The notes: generated by a model not told the origin, from the sequence alone. Numbered from the stretch's first letter, positions 1 to 8,266 are shown. The stretch is DNA of 64,000 nucleotides from Candidatus Binatia bacterium (GCA_951813575.1 OX638375.1:1689042-1753041), one strand, 5' to 3'. Program-made: numbers and translations.

Positions 1-235
1 GAAACCCCATGTGATGGAGCCCCTCGTAGCTGGCCCCTCCCACCATGTCCGCGGCCTCGTCGGAAGGATAGTTCAGGAAGGCGAAATTGATATGCCCGTC
101 GGACAGGAACACGCCGCCGCCACGGGGTGAATCCGGTACCTGCTTGACGAACTTGAGACCGAAGACCTTCTGATAGAACGCCGCGGTCTTTTCCGGATCC
201 TTGGTTGCGATTGCGATATGCCTCAGCCGTGCCAT
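1..235 (-). CDS. VOC (glyoxalase/bleomycin-resistance) family protein, 3' part cut by window edge
   Basis: The ATG at 235 opens a frame that reads off the left edge, giving about 78 residues. The N-terminus (MARLRHIAIATKDPEKTAAFYQ) is the classic first beta-alpha unit of a vicinal-oxygen-chelate fold: a metal-ligand His at residue 6, then an x-FY helix. A second His pair (GLHHMGF) lies near the edge. VOC proteins are metal-dependent dioxygenases, isomerases or lyases, and the substrate cannot be read from the fold. A similar VOC gene lies at 4380-4718, so the two flank the HDO/GGT genes. Both are probably part of the same catabolic neighbourhood. Confidence 0.8.
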   Translation of the reverse strand, partial: MARLRHIAIATKDPEKTAAFYQKVFGLKFVKQVPDSPRGGGVFLSDGHINFAFLNYPSDEAADMVGGASYEGLHHMGF

Positions 236-293
236 TGGTTACCCTTTCCCATCAGGGCGTGCGCGCTTGGGCCGGGACGCACGCGTTAGCCAA

Positions 294-1001
294 TCAGTCG
301 ATGGATTCCATCGCCCGCGCGACGCCGCCGAGAAACACCTGCCAGAACTCCAGCGACTGTCGCGAGGCGTCCAGGATGCCCTCCCACTGGACGTCGGTCT
401 TGGCGTGGTCGGCCAGCAGCTTCATGGTCTGGCCCTTGTGGTCGGTGTCGGCTTCGCGGTGGAGCTTGAAGTTCGGAAGCTGCTCCTCGGGCAGGCCCAG
501 ATCCCGCATCCAACGCTTCTGGGCGCGGGTCTGGTGCGCGCCGCCGGGGATGATCGGATCCAGGTTGACCCGTTCCAGCACCGCGACACCGCCGAGGCCC
601 TCGAGCCACCCCAGATTGAACGCCAGCCAACTCCAGCCGCAAATCGCCGCCCGGGTGGAAGGCAGCGGCTGCGCGTTGTCCACCTGGTCCGCGGTCAGGC
701 CCACGGCCTCGCCGTGCCGCACCCACAGGGTGTAGTGGTCGGAGCCGCACCGGGGATCGTACAGCATCTCCTCGGTCTCGTGCTCCAGCAGCTCCTTCTT
801 GATCTCCATGTGCGGGCAGCGCGCGATGAGGTAAGCCCACGCCGACCGCCTGCCGCGCACGAAGAGCCCGAACTGCTGTGCGATGACCTGCGCCCGGGGA
901 ACGGTCAACCGCACCTCGTAGAAGCGCTTCACGTCCGGGGCCACGAAGGTGTCCCGGGTCATCTGGTTCAGCATTTCGTCGTACTTCGCCCACTCGCTCA
1001 T
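294..1001 (-). CDS. Haem-oxygenase-like (TenA/PqqC fold) iron-dependent oxidase, paralogue 1
   Basis: This 235-residue protein belongs to the TenA/PqqC/haem-oxygenase-like superfamily ('iron-containing redox enzyme'). It has an EHETEE segment in the first half and an H-x3-D-x2-H motif at H181, D185 and H188, the metal-ligand pattern of HDO enzymes such as UndA. The same motif is kept in the two paralogues at 1266-1982 and 3572-4270, so all three look catalytically competent. I chose ATG 1001 (MSEWAKYDEML) because paralogue 3 begins MSEWSKARVVI and a GAGAGG lies eight bases upstream; the longer frame would start inside the inverted-repeat element at 1015. HDO enzymes use O2 and a diiron centre for decarboxylation, N-oxygenation or C-C cleavage. 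The substrate is unknown. Confidence 0.75.
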   Translation of the reverse strand: MSEWAKYDEMLNQMTRDTFVAPDVKRFYEVRLTVPRAQVIAQQFGLFVRGRRSAWAYLIARCPHMEIKKELLEHETEEMLYDPRCGSDHYTLWVRHGEAVGLTADQVDNAQPLPSTRAAICGWSWLAFNLGWLEGLGGVAVLERVNLDPIIPGGAHQTRAQKRWMRDLGLPEEQLPNFKLHREADTDHKGQTMKLLADHAKTDVQWEGILDASRQSLEFWQVFLGGVARAMESID

Positions 1002-1014
1002 GTCCGCGCCCTCT

Positions 1015-1269
1015 CTAGTGTCGTGTCCCACGTAAATGTTGACAAATCTGCTGGTCTTTTTCGTCGTCGGCTGCGTACGTCACCCCGGGCCCCGGGTCAG
1101 GCCCGGGGCAAGCTTGACCCGACGTCACCCCGGGCCCCGGGTCAGGCCCGGGGCAGGCTTGACCCGGGGTCTTCCTCGCGTGGTAACCGCCACTGCTCGT
1201 CATCGCGCCTTGCCGACAACGAAAGATCCGGCGCATCTTTGTCAACATTTACGTGGGACACGACACTAG
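1015..1269. mobile_element. 255-bp MITE-like element with 32-bp perfect inverted repeats and CTAG ends
   Basis: Positions 1015-1046 and 1238-1269 are perfect 32-bp inverted repeats, each with CTAG as its outermost four bases. Inside them the repeat reads TGTCGTGTCCCACGT on both ends. CTAG is palindromic, so it is equally readable as a 4-bp target duplication around 28-bp termini. TGT-ended termini in a CTAG target are known for IS481-group elements. The interior carries no transposase, only a 45-bp GC-rich tandem repeat, so this is a non-autonomous element. It sits between two HDO paralogues, supplies the TAG stop codon of the upstream gene (1268-1266), and ends just before the Shine-Dalgarno of the next. 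Confidence 0.7.
1078..1167. repeat. 45-bp GC-rich tandem repeat, two copies
   Basis: Two near-identical 45-bp units (1078-1122 and 1123-1167) each begin CGTCACCCCGGGCCCCGGGT and contain the palindromic pair GGGTCAGGCCCGGGG and CTTGACCC. They differ at only a few positions, such as AAGCTT against AGGCTT. They fill the centre of the MITE-like element and resemble REP-type palindromes that form hairpins. Confidence 0.8.
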
Positions 1270-1982
1270 TCTTCCGCCGGAATGCTCTCCATGGCGTCCG
1301 CGATGCCGGCGCGGTAGATGGTCAGGAGTTCCAGGGACTCCTTGACCGCCTGCAGCGCCTGCTCCTGCAACGGACCCGTGGCAAGCCTGGACAGATCGGG
1401 CAGGAACATGTCGCTGTGTTCCTCGTCCGCCTGGGAGTGGACCTCGAAGTTGGGCATGTCCTTCATCTGGATGCCCATGTCCTCGATCCAGCGCCGGGCC
1501 ATGCGGGTGGAGTTGCCGCCCCCCTGGTCCATGAGCAGCCGGTCATCGTTGCACCACTCCGTCACCGTCAGCGCCGCCAAACCCTCCAGCCAAGGTTTCT
1601 CACGGGTGATCCACGCCCAGCCGTAGAGGGTCGCGCGGGTGGTGGGTATGGGTTCCGCTTGCAGGATATCGTCCACCCCAAGGCCCACCGACCTGCCCTG
1701 CCTGAGGATCAGGCTGATGTGTCCGTGCTCGGAGTACTCGTCCTTGATCACCTCGCCGTACTCGTGCTGGAGGATCTTCTGCTTCACCGACCACTCCGGG
1801 CAGTTTCCCGAAACATAGGCCCAGCAGTCCCGGCGGTGCCGCACGAAGTGGGCGAGCTCCCGGATGACCACCTGCGCCCGCAACGGCGTCTGCCTGATGG
1901 CATAGTACCGGGTCAGGGTGTCGGACGCCATGTGCTCCCGGACCATGTCACCGATCGCCTTGCGCCATTCCTTGACGTTCAT
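1266..1982 (-). CDS. Haem-oxygenase-like (TenA/PqqC fold) iron-dependent oxidase, paralogue 2
   Basis: This 238-residue paralogue of the proteins at 294-1001 and 3572-4270 begins MNVKEWRKAIGDMVREH. It keeps the LQHEYGE segment (about residue 73) and the H-x3-D-x2-H metal motif at H182, D186 and H189 (VHSQADEEHSD). The stop codon TAG at 1268-1266 is contributed by the CTAG edge of the inserted MITE-like element, so the original C-terminus may have been altered by the insertion; the ends ESIPAED here and MESID in paralogue 1 suggest the change is small. It lies downstream of the gamma-glutamyltransferase with a 24-nt gap and is probably co-transcribed with it. An O2-dependent diiron reaction on a small carboxylate or amine is the family expectation; the actual substrate is not known. 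Confidence 0.75.
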   Translation of the reverse strand: MNVKEWRKAIGDMVREHMASDTLTRYYAIRQTPLRAQVVIRELAHFVRHRRDCWAYVSGNCPEWSVKQKILQHEYGEVIKDEYSEHGHISLILRQGRSVGLGVDDILQAEPIPTTRATLYGWAWITREKPWLEGLAALTVTEWCNDDRLLMDQGGGNSTRMARRWIEDMGIQMKDMPNFEVHSQADEEHSDMFLPDLSRLATGPLQEQALQAVKESLELLTIYRAGIADAMESIPAED

Positions 1983-2006
1983 TCCGACCCTCCCCCTTGA
2001 TGAATC

Positions 2007-3572
2007 TCAGAAGCCGATGGCGCAGCCGTCCTTGCGCGGGTCCGACGCGCCCATGAGGACGCCGCTCTCCGGGTCGACGGCGATGGCGTTGGCGCCGCCG
2101 AAGCTCTCGGGCGATCCGGAGACCACGCGGTGCCCCCGGGCCTCCAGTCCGTTCACGGTCTCGCCGGAGAACTCCGGTTCCAGCGACACCTCCGCTCCCG
2201 ACAGATGATTGAACCGGGGCGCGGCCAGGGCTTCGTGCGCCGTCATGCCGAAATCCACCACGTTGGCGATGATCTGGCTCTGGACCTGTGCCTGCACGTG
2301 GCCGCCCTTGAGGCCCACCACCAGCACGGGCTTGCCCCCCTTGCACACCATTCCGGGCATCAGGGTATGACTGGGGCGCTTGTGCGGACCAAGGCAGTTG
2401 GGATGCCCGGGTTCCAGACTGAACATGTGTCCCCGGTTCTGAAGGATCATGCCCGTATCCTCCACCGCCACCCCGGAGCCGAAACCCATGAACAGGCTCT
2501 GGATGAAAGAGACCCGATTGCCCCGGCCGTCGGCAACCGCGATGTATTCGGTGTCCCCCGGAACCGGCGCGGCGGCCACGTCCACGGCCGCCCGGGCCGT
2601 GGCCAGGCCGTTTCGCATGGCGGCGACACGCGCCTCGGACACGAGGTCCTCGAAGCTCACGGTCATGCTCCCGCGGTCGGCGAGGTACAGCTCGCGGTCG
2701 GCGAAGGCGTGCTTCTTGGCTTCGATGAACAGGTGCAGGTAGTCGACGCCGTTGTGCTCCAGGGAACCCAGATCATGGCCCTCGAGGATCTTGAGCATCT
2801 CCAGCGCCACGAACCCCTGGGTGGCGGGCGGCAACTGGTACACCTCATGGCCGCGATAAGAGCAGCGGATGGGATCGACCCATTCCGAAGCGTGGTCCTC
2901 GAAATCGCGCATGGCGAAGGCGCCGCCCAGCCTCCGCGAGCAACGCACCAGCTTCTCCGCCACCTCGCCGCGGTAGAAGAAATCCGCGCCCCCCTCGGCG
3001 ATGCCGCGCAGGGTCCGGGCCAGGTCCGGCTGCCGGAACACTTCGCCCGGCCCCGGCGCCCGGCCGTCGACGAGATACCCGGCCGCGGCTTCCTCGTTCT
3101 TCCTCAGCTTGTCCTCGAGATTGCGCCATTCGTGGCTGGTGAACCCACTGACCGGAAAGCCTTCCTCCGCATAGCGGACAGCCGGGTCGAGAAGGTCCGC
3201 GAGGGGGCGTGTCCCATGTTCCCGGACAAGCGTCTCCCAGCAGTGCACGGCGCCCGGGACCGTCACGGAATGTATGCCGGTCTGGGGGACCTCGTGAAGG
3301 CCCCGGACCCGGAAGGACTCGGCATCGGCGCCGTAGGGCGACCGCCCGCTGGCGTCCAACGCCTTCATCTCACCGGTCCCGGCCACGTAGAGGAGCGCAA
3401 AGGCGTCGCCGCCGATGCCGATGGACATGGGCTCGAGCACGCCGAGCATGGCGGCGGTGGCAACCGCGGCGTCCACGGCATTGCCGCCCTGGGACAGCAC
3501 CTGGACGCCTACCAGCGAAGCCAGGCGCTGGCTGCAGGCGACCATGCCGTTTCGGCCCATCACCGTGCCCAT
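2007..3572 (-). CDS. Gamma-glutamyltransferase family protein (Ntn-hydrolase)
   Basis: This 521-residue enzyme is of the gamma-glutamyltranspeptidase/acylase superfamily. The N-terminal part has the GGNAVDAAVA and GIGGDAF signatures. The self-processing site is GDTEYIAVADGRGN, with Thr341 as the expected new N-terminal nucleophile. A C-terminal GASDPRKDG follows. Classical GGT has a T-T-H at the site; the T-E-Y here is typical of divergent members whose substrate may not be glutathione. No signal peptide is visible, so it is probably cytoplasmic. The ATG at 3572 overlaps by one base the TGA of the HDO gene upstream, implying translational coupling. Together with the HDO paralogues it may process a gamma-glutamylated or amide-linked intermediate (inference). 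Confidence 0.85.
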   Translation of the reverse strand: MGTVMGRNGMVACSQRLASLVGVQVLSQGGNAVDAAVATAAMLGVLEPMSIGIGGDAFALLYVAGTGEMKALDASGRSPYGADAESFRVRGLHEVPQTGIHSVTVPGAVHCWETLVREHGTRPLADLLDPAVRYAEEGFPVSGFTSHEWRNLEDKLRKNEEAAAGYLVDGRAPGPGEVFRQPDLARTLRGIAEGGADFFYRGEVAEKLVRCSRRLGGAFAMRDFEDHASEWVDPIRCSYRGHEVYQLPPATQGFVALEMLKILEGHDLGSLEHNGVDYLHLFIEAKKHAFADRELYLADRGSMTVSFEDLVSEARVAAMRNGLATARAAVDVAAAPVPGDTEYIAVADGRGNRVSFIQSLFMGFGSGVAVEDTGMILQNRGHMFSLEPGHPNCLGPHKRPSHTLMPGMVCKGGKPVLVVGLKGGHVQAQVQSQIIANVVDFGMTAHEALAAPRFNHLSGAEVSLEPEFSGETVNGLEARGHRVVSGSPESFGGANAIAVDPESGVLMGASDPRKDGCAIGF

Positions 3573-4270
3573 CACGCCGCCCGGTCCTCCGGCACCTCCA
3601 TCATCGCGGACCCCAGCGTCCCCCGGTAGGCCCGGTCCAGGGCCAGACAGTCCCGGGACGCGCGGATCACCGCCGCCGCCGTATCCGGGTCGCGCACGTA
3701 CTTCTCCAACACCGGATCGAACATGTCCGAGTGGCCGATGTCCGCGGTCATGTGGAGCTGGGTGTTGGCGTCGAGCTTCTCCACCGAGCCGACGATCTCC
3801 CGGGCCTTCTTCATGGCCATGCGGTGCGTGAAGCCGCCCCCCTCGACGATCTCGTTGTTGTTCTTGCGTTCCGTGGTGTGGTTGATCATCAGGCTCTCGA
3901 TCCACGAGCGCGTCGTGCACAGGTGGAACCACGCCCAGAACGCCGCCCGCGCGCCCGGCAGCAGGTTGGCCTCGTCGGTGGCTCCGGCCATGTCGTCGTC
4001 GGTGAGGTGGGCGGCGCCCAGCCGCTCGTCGAAGATCAGCTCGTCCTTCTCGTGCTCCCAGATGGCGCGCTTGACGTCCAGCGGCGCCTTGGCCGACGCC
4101 GCCGCCCAGCAGTCGCGCCGGCTCTTGATGTAGTGGGGATAGTGCAGGTCCAGGATCGCCTGGCGCGCCGGCGTGAGGCGGACGGCGAAGATGCGCCGGT
4201 ACTCGGCGCTCTCGAAATGACGGTTCACCATCTCGTCGATGACAACACGTGCCTTGGACCACTCGCTCAT
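3572..4270 (-). CDS. Haem-oxygenase-like (TenA/PqqC fold) iron-dependent oxidase, paralogue 3
   Basis: This 232-residue paralogue begins MSEWSKARVVIDEMV. It has IWEHEKDE near residue 70 and the H-x3-D-x2-H ligand motif at H173, D177 and H180 (LHMTADIGHSD). The TGA stop overlaps the ATG of the gamma-glutamyltransferase by one base (TGATG), the clearest operon evidence in this cluster. It diverges from the other two across the middle (residues 90-140), so the three copies may act on different substrates or as subunits. TenA thiaminase and PqqC share the fold, but the ligand set favours a metal-dependent oxidase. Confidence 0.75.
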   Translation of the reverse strand: MSEWSKARVVIDEMVNRHFESAEYRRIFAVRLTPARQAILDLHYPHYIKSRRDCWAAASAKAPLDVKRAIWEHEKDELIFDERLGAAHLTDDDMAGATDEANLLPGARAAFWAWFHLCTTRSWIESLMINHTTERKNNNEIVEGGGFTHRMAMKKAREIVGSVEKLDANTQLHMTADIGHSDMFDPVLEKYVRDPDTAAAVIRASRDCLALDRAYRGTLGSAMMEVPEDRAA

Positions 4271-4379
4271 GAGAACCTCCGCTCGGACTTGGCCGTCGCC
4301 ACGGGACCCGCGGCACGGGCGGGTTTGGAACCCGCCCGTGAATCCGGTGGCTCACCCGCGGACTGCGGCCCCTGACGGC

Positions 4380-4718
4380 TCAAACGGGCCAACCGTGCTC
4401 GGACACGTCCACACGGTTCTCCTCCGGATCGGTGATCCAGCTCTCCGCGATGGCGCCGTAGGTGTTGGCGTTGGCGGTCTTCTGCACGGACTCCTCGATG
4501 GCCTTGACGCTGTCCACCACGAAGCCGAAGTGATGGATGCCGTAGGGCAGATTCGGACTGCTGATGAGCGCCACGTCCACGAAACCGTCCGACAGATAGA
4601 TGGTCCCGTTGGGACCGCGCGACTTCTCCTCCAGCCTGAAGTGCTCCTTGTAGTAGTCCGCCATCTTGTCACGGTCGTGCGTATTGATGGCGATGTGTCG
4701 TATCCTGGGCTTGGCCAT
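4380..4718 (-). CDS. VOC (glyoxalase/bleomycin-resistance) family protein
   Basis: This 112-residue single-module VOC protein begins MAKPRIRHIAINTHDRDKMA. Candidate metal ligands are His8, a second His in YGIHHFGF (about residues 61-66) and a Glu in the last strand (DPEENRVDVSEH). Two such modules normally form one active site through dimerisation. It lies upstream of HDO paralogue 3 with a 109-nt gap, on the same strand. It resembles the truncated VOC gene at the left edge, suggesting duplication across the HDO/GGT cluster. The reaction cannot be assigned. Confidence 0.8.
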   Translation of the reverse strand: MAKPRIRHIAINTHDRDKMADYYKEHFRLEEKSRGPNGTIYLSDGFVDVALISSPNLPYGIHHFGFVVDSVKAIEESVQKTANANTYGAIAESWITDPEENRVDVSEHGWPV

Positions 4719-4754
4719 GCGCCTTCTCCTTCTCGTGTATGACGTTACAGGGTC

Positions 4755-5777
4755 TCAGTTCCCGATAATGTTCCTGAGCTTGCCCTTCACCGCGGGCGAC
4801 GTGGACAGCACCGTCTTCACCTGGGCCGCGACGTCCGCCGCCGCGACGTGGTCGATGACCATCCTCGTCTTCTTGGCGAGGGCCAGGAACTCCGGGTCTT
4901 CCATCGTCGCCTTGAAGGCCCGGCGCAAGGCGTCGACGCCGTCGGCGGGAGCCTTGGGCGGCGCGGCGAACGGACGGAAGAAGCGGTACTGGGCCATCCA
5001 CGCGTTGAACGCCTCCATGTCCTCCGGCGACTTGATGAAGTCGGTATACTTGGGCAGCCCCTTCACCTGGGGATCATTGGAATCGCCCTGTATGAGCACC
5101 GGTATCAGCCGGCCGTCCCCCTTGGCGTTGAGCATGTCCCGGGCGGTGATCTTCATGGACACCCACTGCCAGCAGGCGCCGTCCACCTCCCGTCGGGTCA
5201 TGGCCGCGCGAATGCCCGCGGTACCCTGGTAGCCCGGCACCAGCTTCACGTTGGCGCCAATCAACTGCTTCAGGATCCGGGGCTGCTCACGGGTGCTGCT
5301 GCCCGCCGCCCCCATGGTGATCGGCTTCTTCGACTTCACCAGATCCTGAAGGGTCTTGATGCCGCTGAAGCCCATGAACGCGCACACCGGCATGCCCACG
5401 CTGGGAGCCCCGATCCACTGGAACTTGCCCGCGTCGAACTTGATCCCCTCGGTGCCCATGGCCTGCTCCATCACGAGACCGCTGATGAGCATGGCGAAGG
5501 TCAGCCCGTCGGGCCTGGCCACGTTGTACAGGTAGTTGGCGGCGATGAGGCTGCCCGCTCCCGGCATGTTCTGGACGATGATATTCGGCTTCCCCGGCAG
5601 GTGCTTGGGCATGTGGCGCGCGATGGCCCGGGCATAGGTGTCGTAGCCGCCCCCGGGCGATGTGCCGACGATGAGCCGCAGGGTCTTGCCCGTATAATCC
5701 GGAGCCGCCTGCAGGGTGCCGACCAGGCACAGCGCGGCGACGGCCATGACGCAAACAACGGTGCCGATTCGGTTCAT
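4755..5777 (-). CDS. Tripartite tricarboxylate transporter substrate-binding protein (TctC/Bug family)
   Basis: This 340-residue periplasmic receptor has a signal peptide over residues 1-24 (hydrophobic core VVCVMAVAALCLVG, cleavage near LQA-AP). The mature start YTGKTLRLIVGTSPGGGYD is diagnostic of Bug/TctC proteins, followed by VQNMPGAGSLIAANYLYN. Such receptors bind carboxylates for a TctAB membrane pair, and neither tctA nor tctB lies in the window, so this is an orphan receptor serving a transporter elsewhere. It lies upstream of the VOC/HDO/GGT genes on the same strand, so it may bind the compound those genes metabolise. Confidence 0.9.
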   Translation of the reverse strand: MNRIGTVVCVMAVAALCLVGTLQAAPDYTGKTLRLIVGTSPGGGYDTYARAIARHMPKHLPGKPNIIVQNMPGAGSLIAANYLYNVARPDGLTFAMLISGLVMEQAMGTEGIKFDAGKFQWIGAPSVGMPVCAFMGFSGIKTLQDLVKSKKPITMGAAGSSTREQPRILKQLIGANVKLVPGYQGTAGIRAAMTRREVDGACWQWVSMKITARDMLNAKGDGRLIPVLIQGDSNDPQVKGLPKYTDFIKSPEDMEAFNAWMAQYRFFRPFAAPPKAPADGVDALRRAFKATMEDPEFLALAKKTRMVIDHVAAADVAAQVKTVLSTSPAVKGKLRNIIGN

Positions 5778-5961
5778 AATTCCTCCAGGCTTTGTGCTGT
5801 CACCAGGGTTGCTTCAACCGGACGGTGTCCTGCCATTTACCCCCCTTTCGGCCTCTCATTCAACCCACTACCGGCACTCGCAGGGGATACGATGCTCGTG
5901 TAGGATGAGTAGCGCACCCACCCGGTAACGAAACGGCATCAAGGAACTCAAGGGAGAACCC

Positions 5962-6879
5962 ATGGACAAGATACACTTCCCCTACCGATCCAGCAGTCAT
6001 CTCGCCTTCCTCCACGTGGTGGCGGAGTCGGGCTCGTGGGAGCGGCACGATCTCGACGTCGAGTACGACGCCTACATCAGCTCCGAGGACGCCCACAAGC
6101 AGGTGGCCGACGGCAGCGTCGAGTTCGTCGGCGGCAATCACGTCTCCACGTATGCGGCGCGAACCCGCGGGGACCAGTGGCTCTACCTGGGCCAGACCGT
6201 CAGCCTCCTGGACCACCGCCTCGTGGTAAGGGCGGACTCCGGCATCGAACGGCTATCCGATCTGAAGGAGAAGGTGGTGGCCACCCGGGGGAACCACCCG
6301 GGTCTCAACAACTGGCTCTTCCTCAAGCAGAACGGACTGGACGAAGACCGGGGTGAGGTGAAGCTCGAAAGAATTCGCGGCGGCAACACATGGGAGGCCG
6401 TGCGGGACGGCAAGGCGGATGCGGCGCTGGTCAACCCGCCGGCGGACCTCTTCGCCCAGCGCGCGGGCCTGAGGGTCATCCCCCTGAGCCCTCTTCCCAT
6501 GGTCTGGTTCACCACCATGTCCAGCGGAAGGAAATTCGTGGACCGCAACCCGGACATCGTCGAGCGCTTCCTCAAGGGAACCTGCCAGGGCATCGCCTAT
6601 TTCAAGACCCACCGCGAGGAGTCCATCAAGATCATCCGCGAAAGGTATCAGAACGAGGGCGAGCTCGACATCGAGGCGGCCACGCGCCTGTGGGAAAGCA
6701 TCTCGAAGATCCTGAGCCCCAAGCCCTACGCTTCCTTCGAGGCCGTCGGCAACGTGTACGAGCTGGCCAAGCGCAAGGACCCGGCGGCGGCGCAGGTCGA
6801 GCCCATGTCGCTGTGGGACTACCACTACCTGCGAAAGATCGACGACAGCGGGTTCATCGACGGGCTGTACCAGACCTGA
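5962..6879 (+). CDS. NMT1/THI5-like (SsuA-type) substrate-binding protein
   Basis: This 305-residue protein has the type II periplasmic-binding fold of the NMT1/SsuA family: an early YRSSSHLAFLHVVAESG, the lobe-crossing LSDLKEKVVATRG at about residue 96, and WEAVRDGKADAALVNPPA. No signal peptide is seen at the N-terminus (MDKIHFPYRSS), unlike transporter-linked SsuA proteins, and no permease or ATPase is adjacent. It may therefore be a cytoplasmic binder or enzyme, as yeast Thi5 is, but that is speculative. The gene is divergent from the Bug receptor across a 184-nt gap, which must hold both promoters. It precedes the reductase gene by 29 nt. Confidence 0.75.
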   Translation: MDKIHFPYRSSSHLAFLHVVAESGSWERHDLDVEYDAYISSEDAHKQVADGSVEFVGGNHVSTYAARTRGDQWLYLGQTVSLLDHRLVVRADSGIERLSDLKEKVVATRGNHPGLNNWLFLKQNGLDEDRGEVKLERIRGGNTWEAVRDGKADAALVNPPADLFAQRAGLRVIPLSPLPMVWFTTMSSGRKFVDRNPDIVERFLKGTCQGIAYFKTHREESIKIIRERYQNEGELDIEAATRLWESISKILSPKPYASFEAVGNVYELAKRKDPAAAQVEPMSLWDYHYLRKIDDSGFIDGLYQT

Positions 6880-6908
6880 GGAAGCGGGGCCGACAAGGGG
6901 ACCGATCG

Positions 6909-7946
6909 ATGACGGGAACGAAGACCGTCCTGGTCACCGGCGTGACCGGATTCGTCGGCAAGCACATCGTCCTGGTGCTGTTGCGAGAGGGCTACCGGGT
7001 GGTCGGGTCGCTGCGATCGGATTCACGCCGCGAAGAAGTGCGGGACGCCGTCCGGCCTCATCTCGGCCCGGGCGACGGACTCGACGGGCGCCTGACCTTC
7101 GTCACCCTGGACCTCGACAGCGACGACGGCTGGCCTGACGCCATGTCCGGAGTGGACGTCCTCATGCACACGGCCTCGCCCCTGCCCATGGTCCAGCCGC
7201 GGGACGAGAACGAACTGGTCCGCCCCGCCGTCAACGGCACCCTGAGGGCGCTGCGGGCGGCCCGCGCGGCCGGCATCCGGCGCGTCGTGCTGACCTCCTC
7301 GTCCGCCGCCGTCACCAGCGTGGCCCCCGAACTCCGCAAGGAGCGCTTCGACGAATCGGACTGGAGCGACCCTTCGTGGTCCAGGATTACGCCCTACCTG
7401 AAATCGAAGACCCTGGCCGAGCGGGCGGCATGGGATTTCGTCGAGAACAGCGCCCCGGGCATGGAGCTCACCGTCATCAATCCCTGCCTCATCCTCGGAT
7501 CTCCCCTCGACGACCACTACGGCACGTCGCTGCGCGTCATCGAACGGCTGCTCCGGGGCAAGGATCCCCTGCTGCCCAACGTGGGCCTGTCCATCGTCGA
7601 CGTCGAGGACGTGGCGCGGATGCACGTCCGCGCCATCATGGAGCCGCGTACCGTGGGCAAACGCATCATCAGCGCCGCCGATTTCATGTGGCTCACCGAA
7701 ATGGCCCGGACGCTGAAGGACGCCTATCCCCGGCGGAGGATCGCCTTGAGGACCGCACCGGATTGGGTGATCCGCCTGGTGGGACTGTTCGACCGGCAAA
7801 TCCAGTCCATCGTCCCGCTTCTCAGCCGGAGGCAGGAACTGGCCAATGCCCGGGCCCGGGAGCTCCTGGACATGAACTTCATCCCCGCCGCCGAGAGCCT
7901 CCGCGCCACCGCCCGCTACATCATCGAACGCCGTCTGGCGGGATGA
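6909..7946 (+). CDS. NAD(P)-dependent epimerase/dihydroflavonol-4-reductase-like extended SDR
   Basis: The 345-residue protein begins MTGTKTVLVTGVTGFVGKHIV; the glycine-rich G-x-T-G-F-x-G is the Rossmann nucleotide-binding loop of extended SDRs. VLTSSSAAV and the later TPYLKSKTLAE (Y-x3-K) supply the catalytic Ser, Tyr and Lys. The overall pattern is closest to dihydroflavonol-4-reductase and methylglyoxal reductase-like enzymes, which reduce carbonyls with NADPH. I placed the start at 6909 because the longer frame upstream is only the shadow of the preceding gene. It is on the same strand as the NMT1-like gene and likely co-transcribed. The substrate is unknown. Confidence 0.85.
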   Translation: MTGTKTVLVTGVTGFVGKHIVLVLLREGYRVVGSLRSDSRREEVRDAVRPHLGPGDGLDGRLTFVTLDLDSDDGWPDAMSGVDVLMHTASPLPMVQPRDENELVRPAVNGTLRALRAARAAGIRRVVLTSSSAAVTSVAPELRKERFDESDWSDPSWSRITPYLKSKTLAERAAWDFVENSAPGMELTVINPCLILGSPLDDHYGTSLRVIERLLRGKDPLLPNVGLSIVDVEDVARMHVRAIMEPRTVGKRIISAADFMWLTEMARTLKDAYPRRRIALRTAPDWVIRLVGLFDRQIQSIVPLLSRRQELANARARELLDMNFIPAAESLRATARYIIERRLAG

Positions 7947-7964
7947 CCCGGAGCCCGCACGATG

Positions 7965-8007
7965 TTGCGGAAACGCCGCTTTTAATATACTGGTTGATTA
8001 AACTAGT
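7965..8007 (+). promoter_or_regulatory. Putative vapBC promoter and operator
   Basis: An AT-rich patch stands out just before vapB. TTGCGG (7965-7970) and TATACT (7986-7991) form a possible sigma70 promoter with a short 15-bp spacer. Immediately downstream is an imperfect palindrome, ACTGGTT (7989-7995) and AACTAGT (8001-8007) around GATTA. VapB antitoxins typically bind such palindromes to autoregulate. Confidence 0.45.
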
Positions 8008-8026
8008 CGGGAAGGGAGCCGGCACC

Positions 8027-8266
8027 ATGATCGAGGTTGGCGCGTTCGAGGCGAAAACACACCTGGCTTCGCTGCTTGACAAGGTCACCCGGGGTGAGGA
8101 AGTGCTTATCACCCGACGCGGTGTACCCGTCGCCCGGCTCGTGCCCGCCGGGCCAGCGGAACGAGCAAAGACCGCAAGCGTGATCGAGGAAATCCGCGCT
8201 GCACGCTCGGGTCTCAATCTGCGCGGCCTTGATTGGAAAGAACTGCGAGACGAAGGACGACGATGA
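8027..8266 (+). CDS. vapB: VapB-type (Phd/YefM-like) antitoxin
   Basis: The 79-residue antitoxin begins MIEVGAFEAKTHLASLLDKV, the Phd/YefM N-terminal DNA-binding fold: an E-A-K-x-x-L-x-x-L-L-x-x-V helix, then GEEVLITRRGVPVARLVP. The charged C-terminal tail (LRGLDWKELRDEGRR) is the flexible part that wraps the toxin. Its TGA overlaps the ATG of the PIN-domain gene by four bases (ATGA), the usual antitoxin-toxin coupling. The palindrome directly upstream is the likely autoregulatory operator. Confidence 0.9.
   Translation: MIEVGAFEAKTHLASLLDKVTRGEEVLITRRGVPVARLVPAGPAERAKTASVIEEIRAARSGLNLRGLDWKELRDEGRR

Noticed and set aside
1078..1167. CRISPR-like repeats
   Set aside because: Only two tandem copies without unique spacers, inside a MITE-like element, and no cas genes in the window.
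2007..4355. A 782-residue fused reading of the gamma-glutamyltransferase
   Set aside because: The first ~260 residues are out-of-frame translation of HDO paralogue 3. The true start is ATG 3572, which overlaps the paralogue's stop codon.
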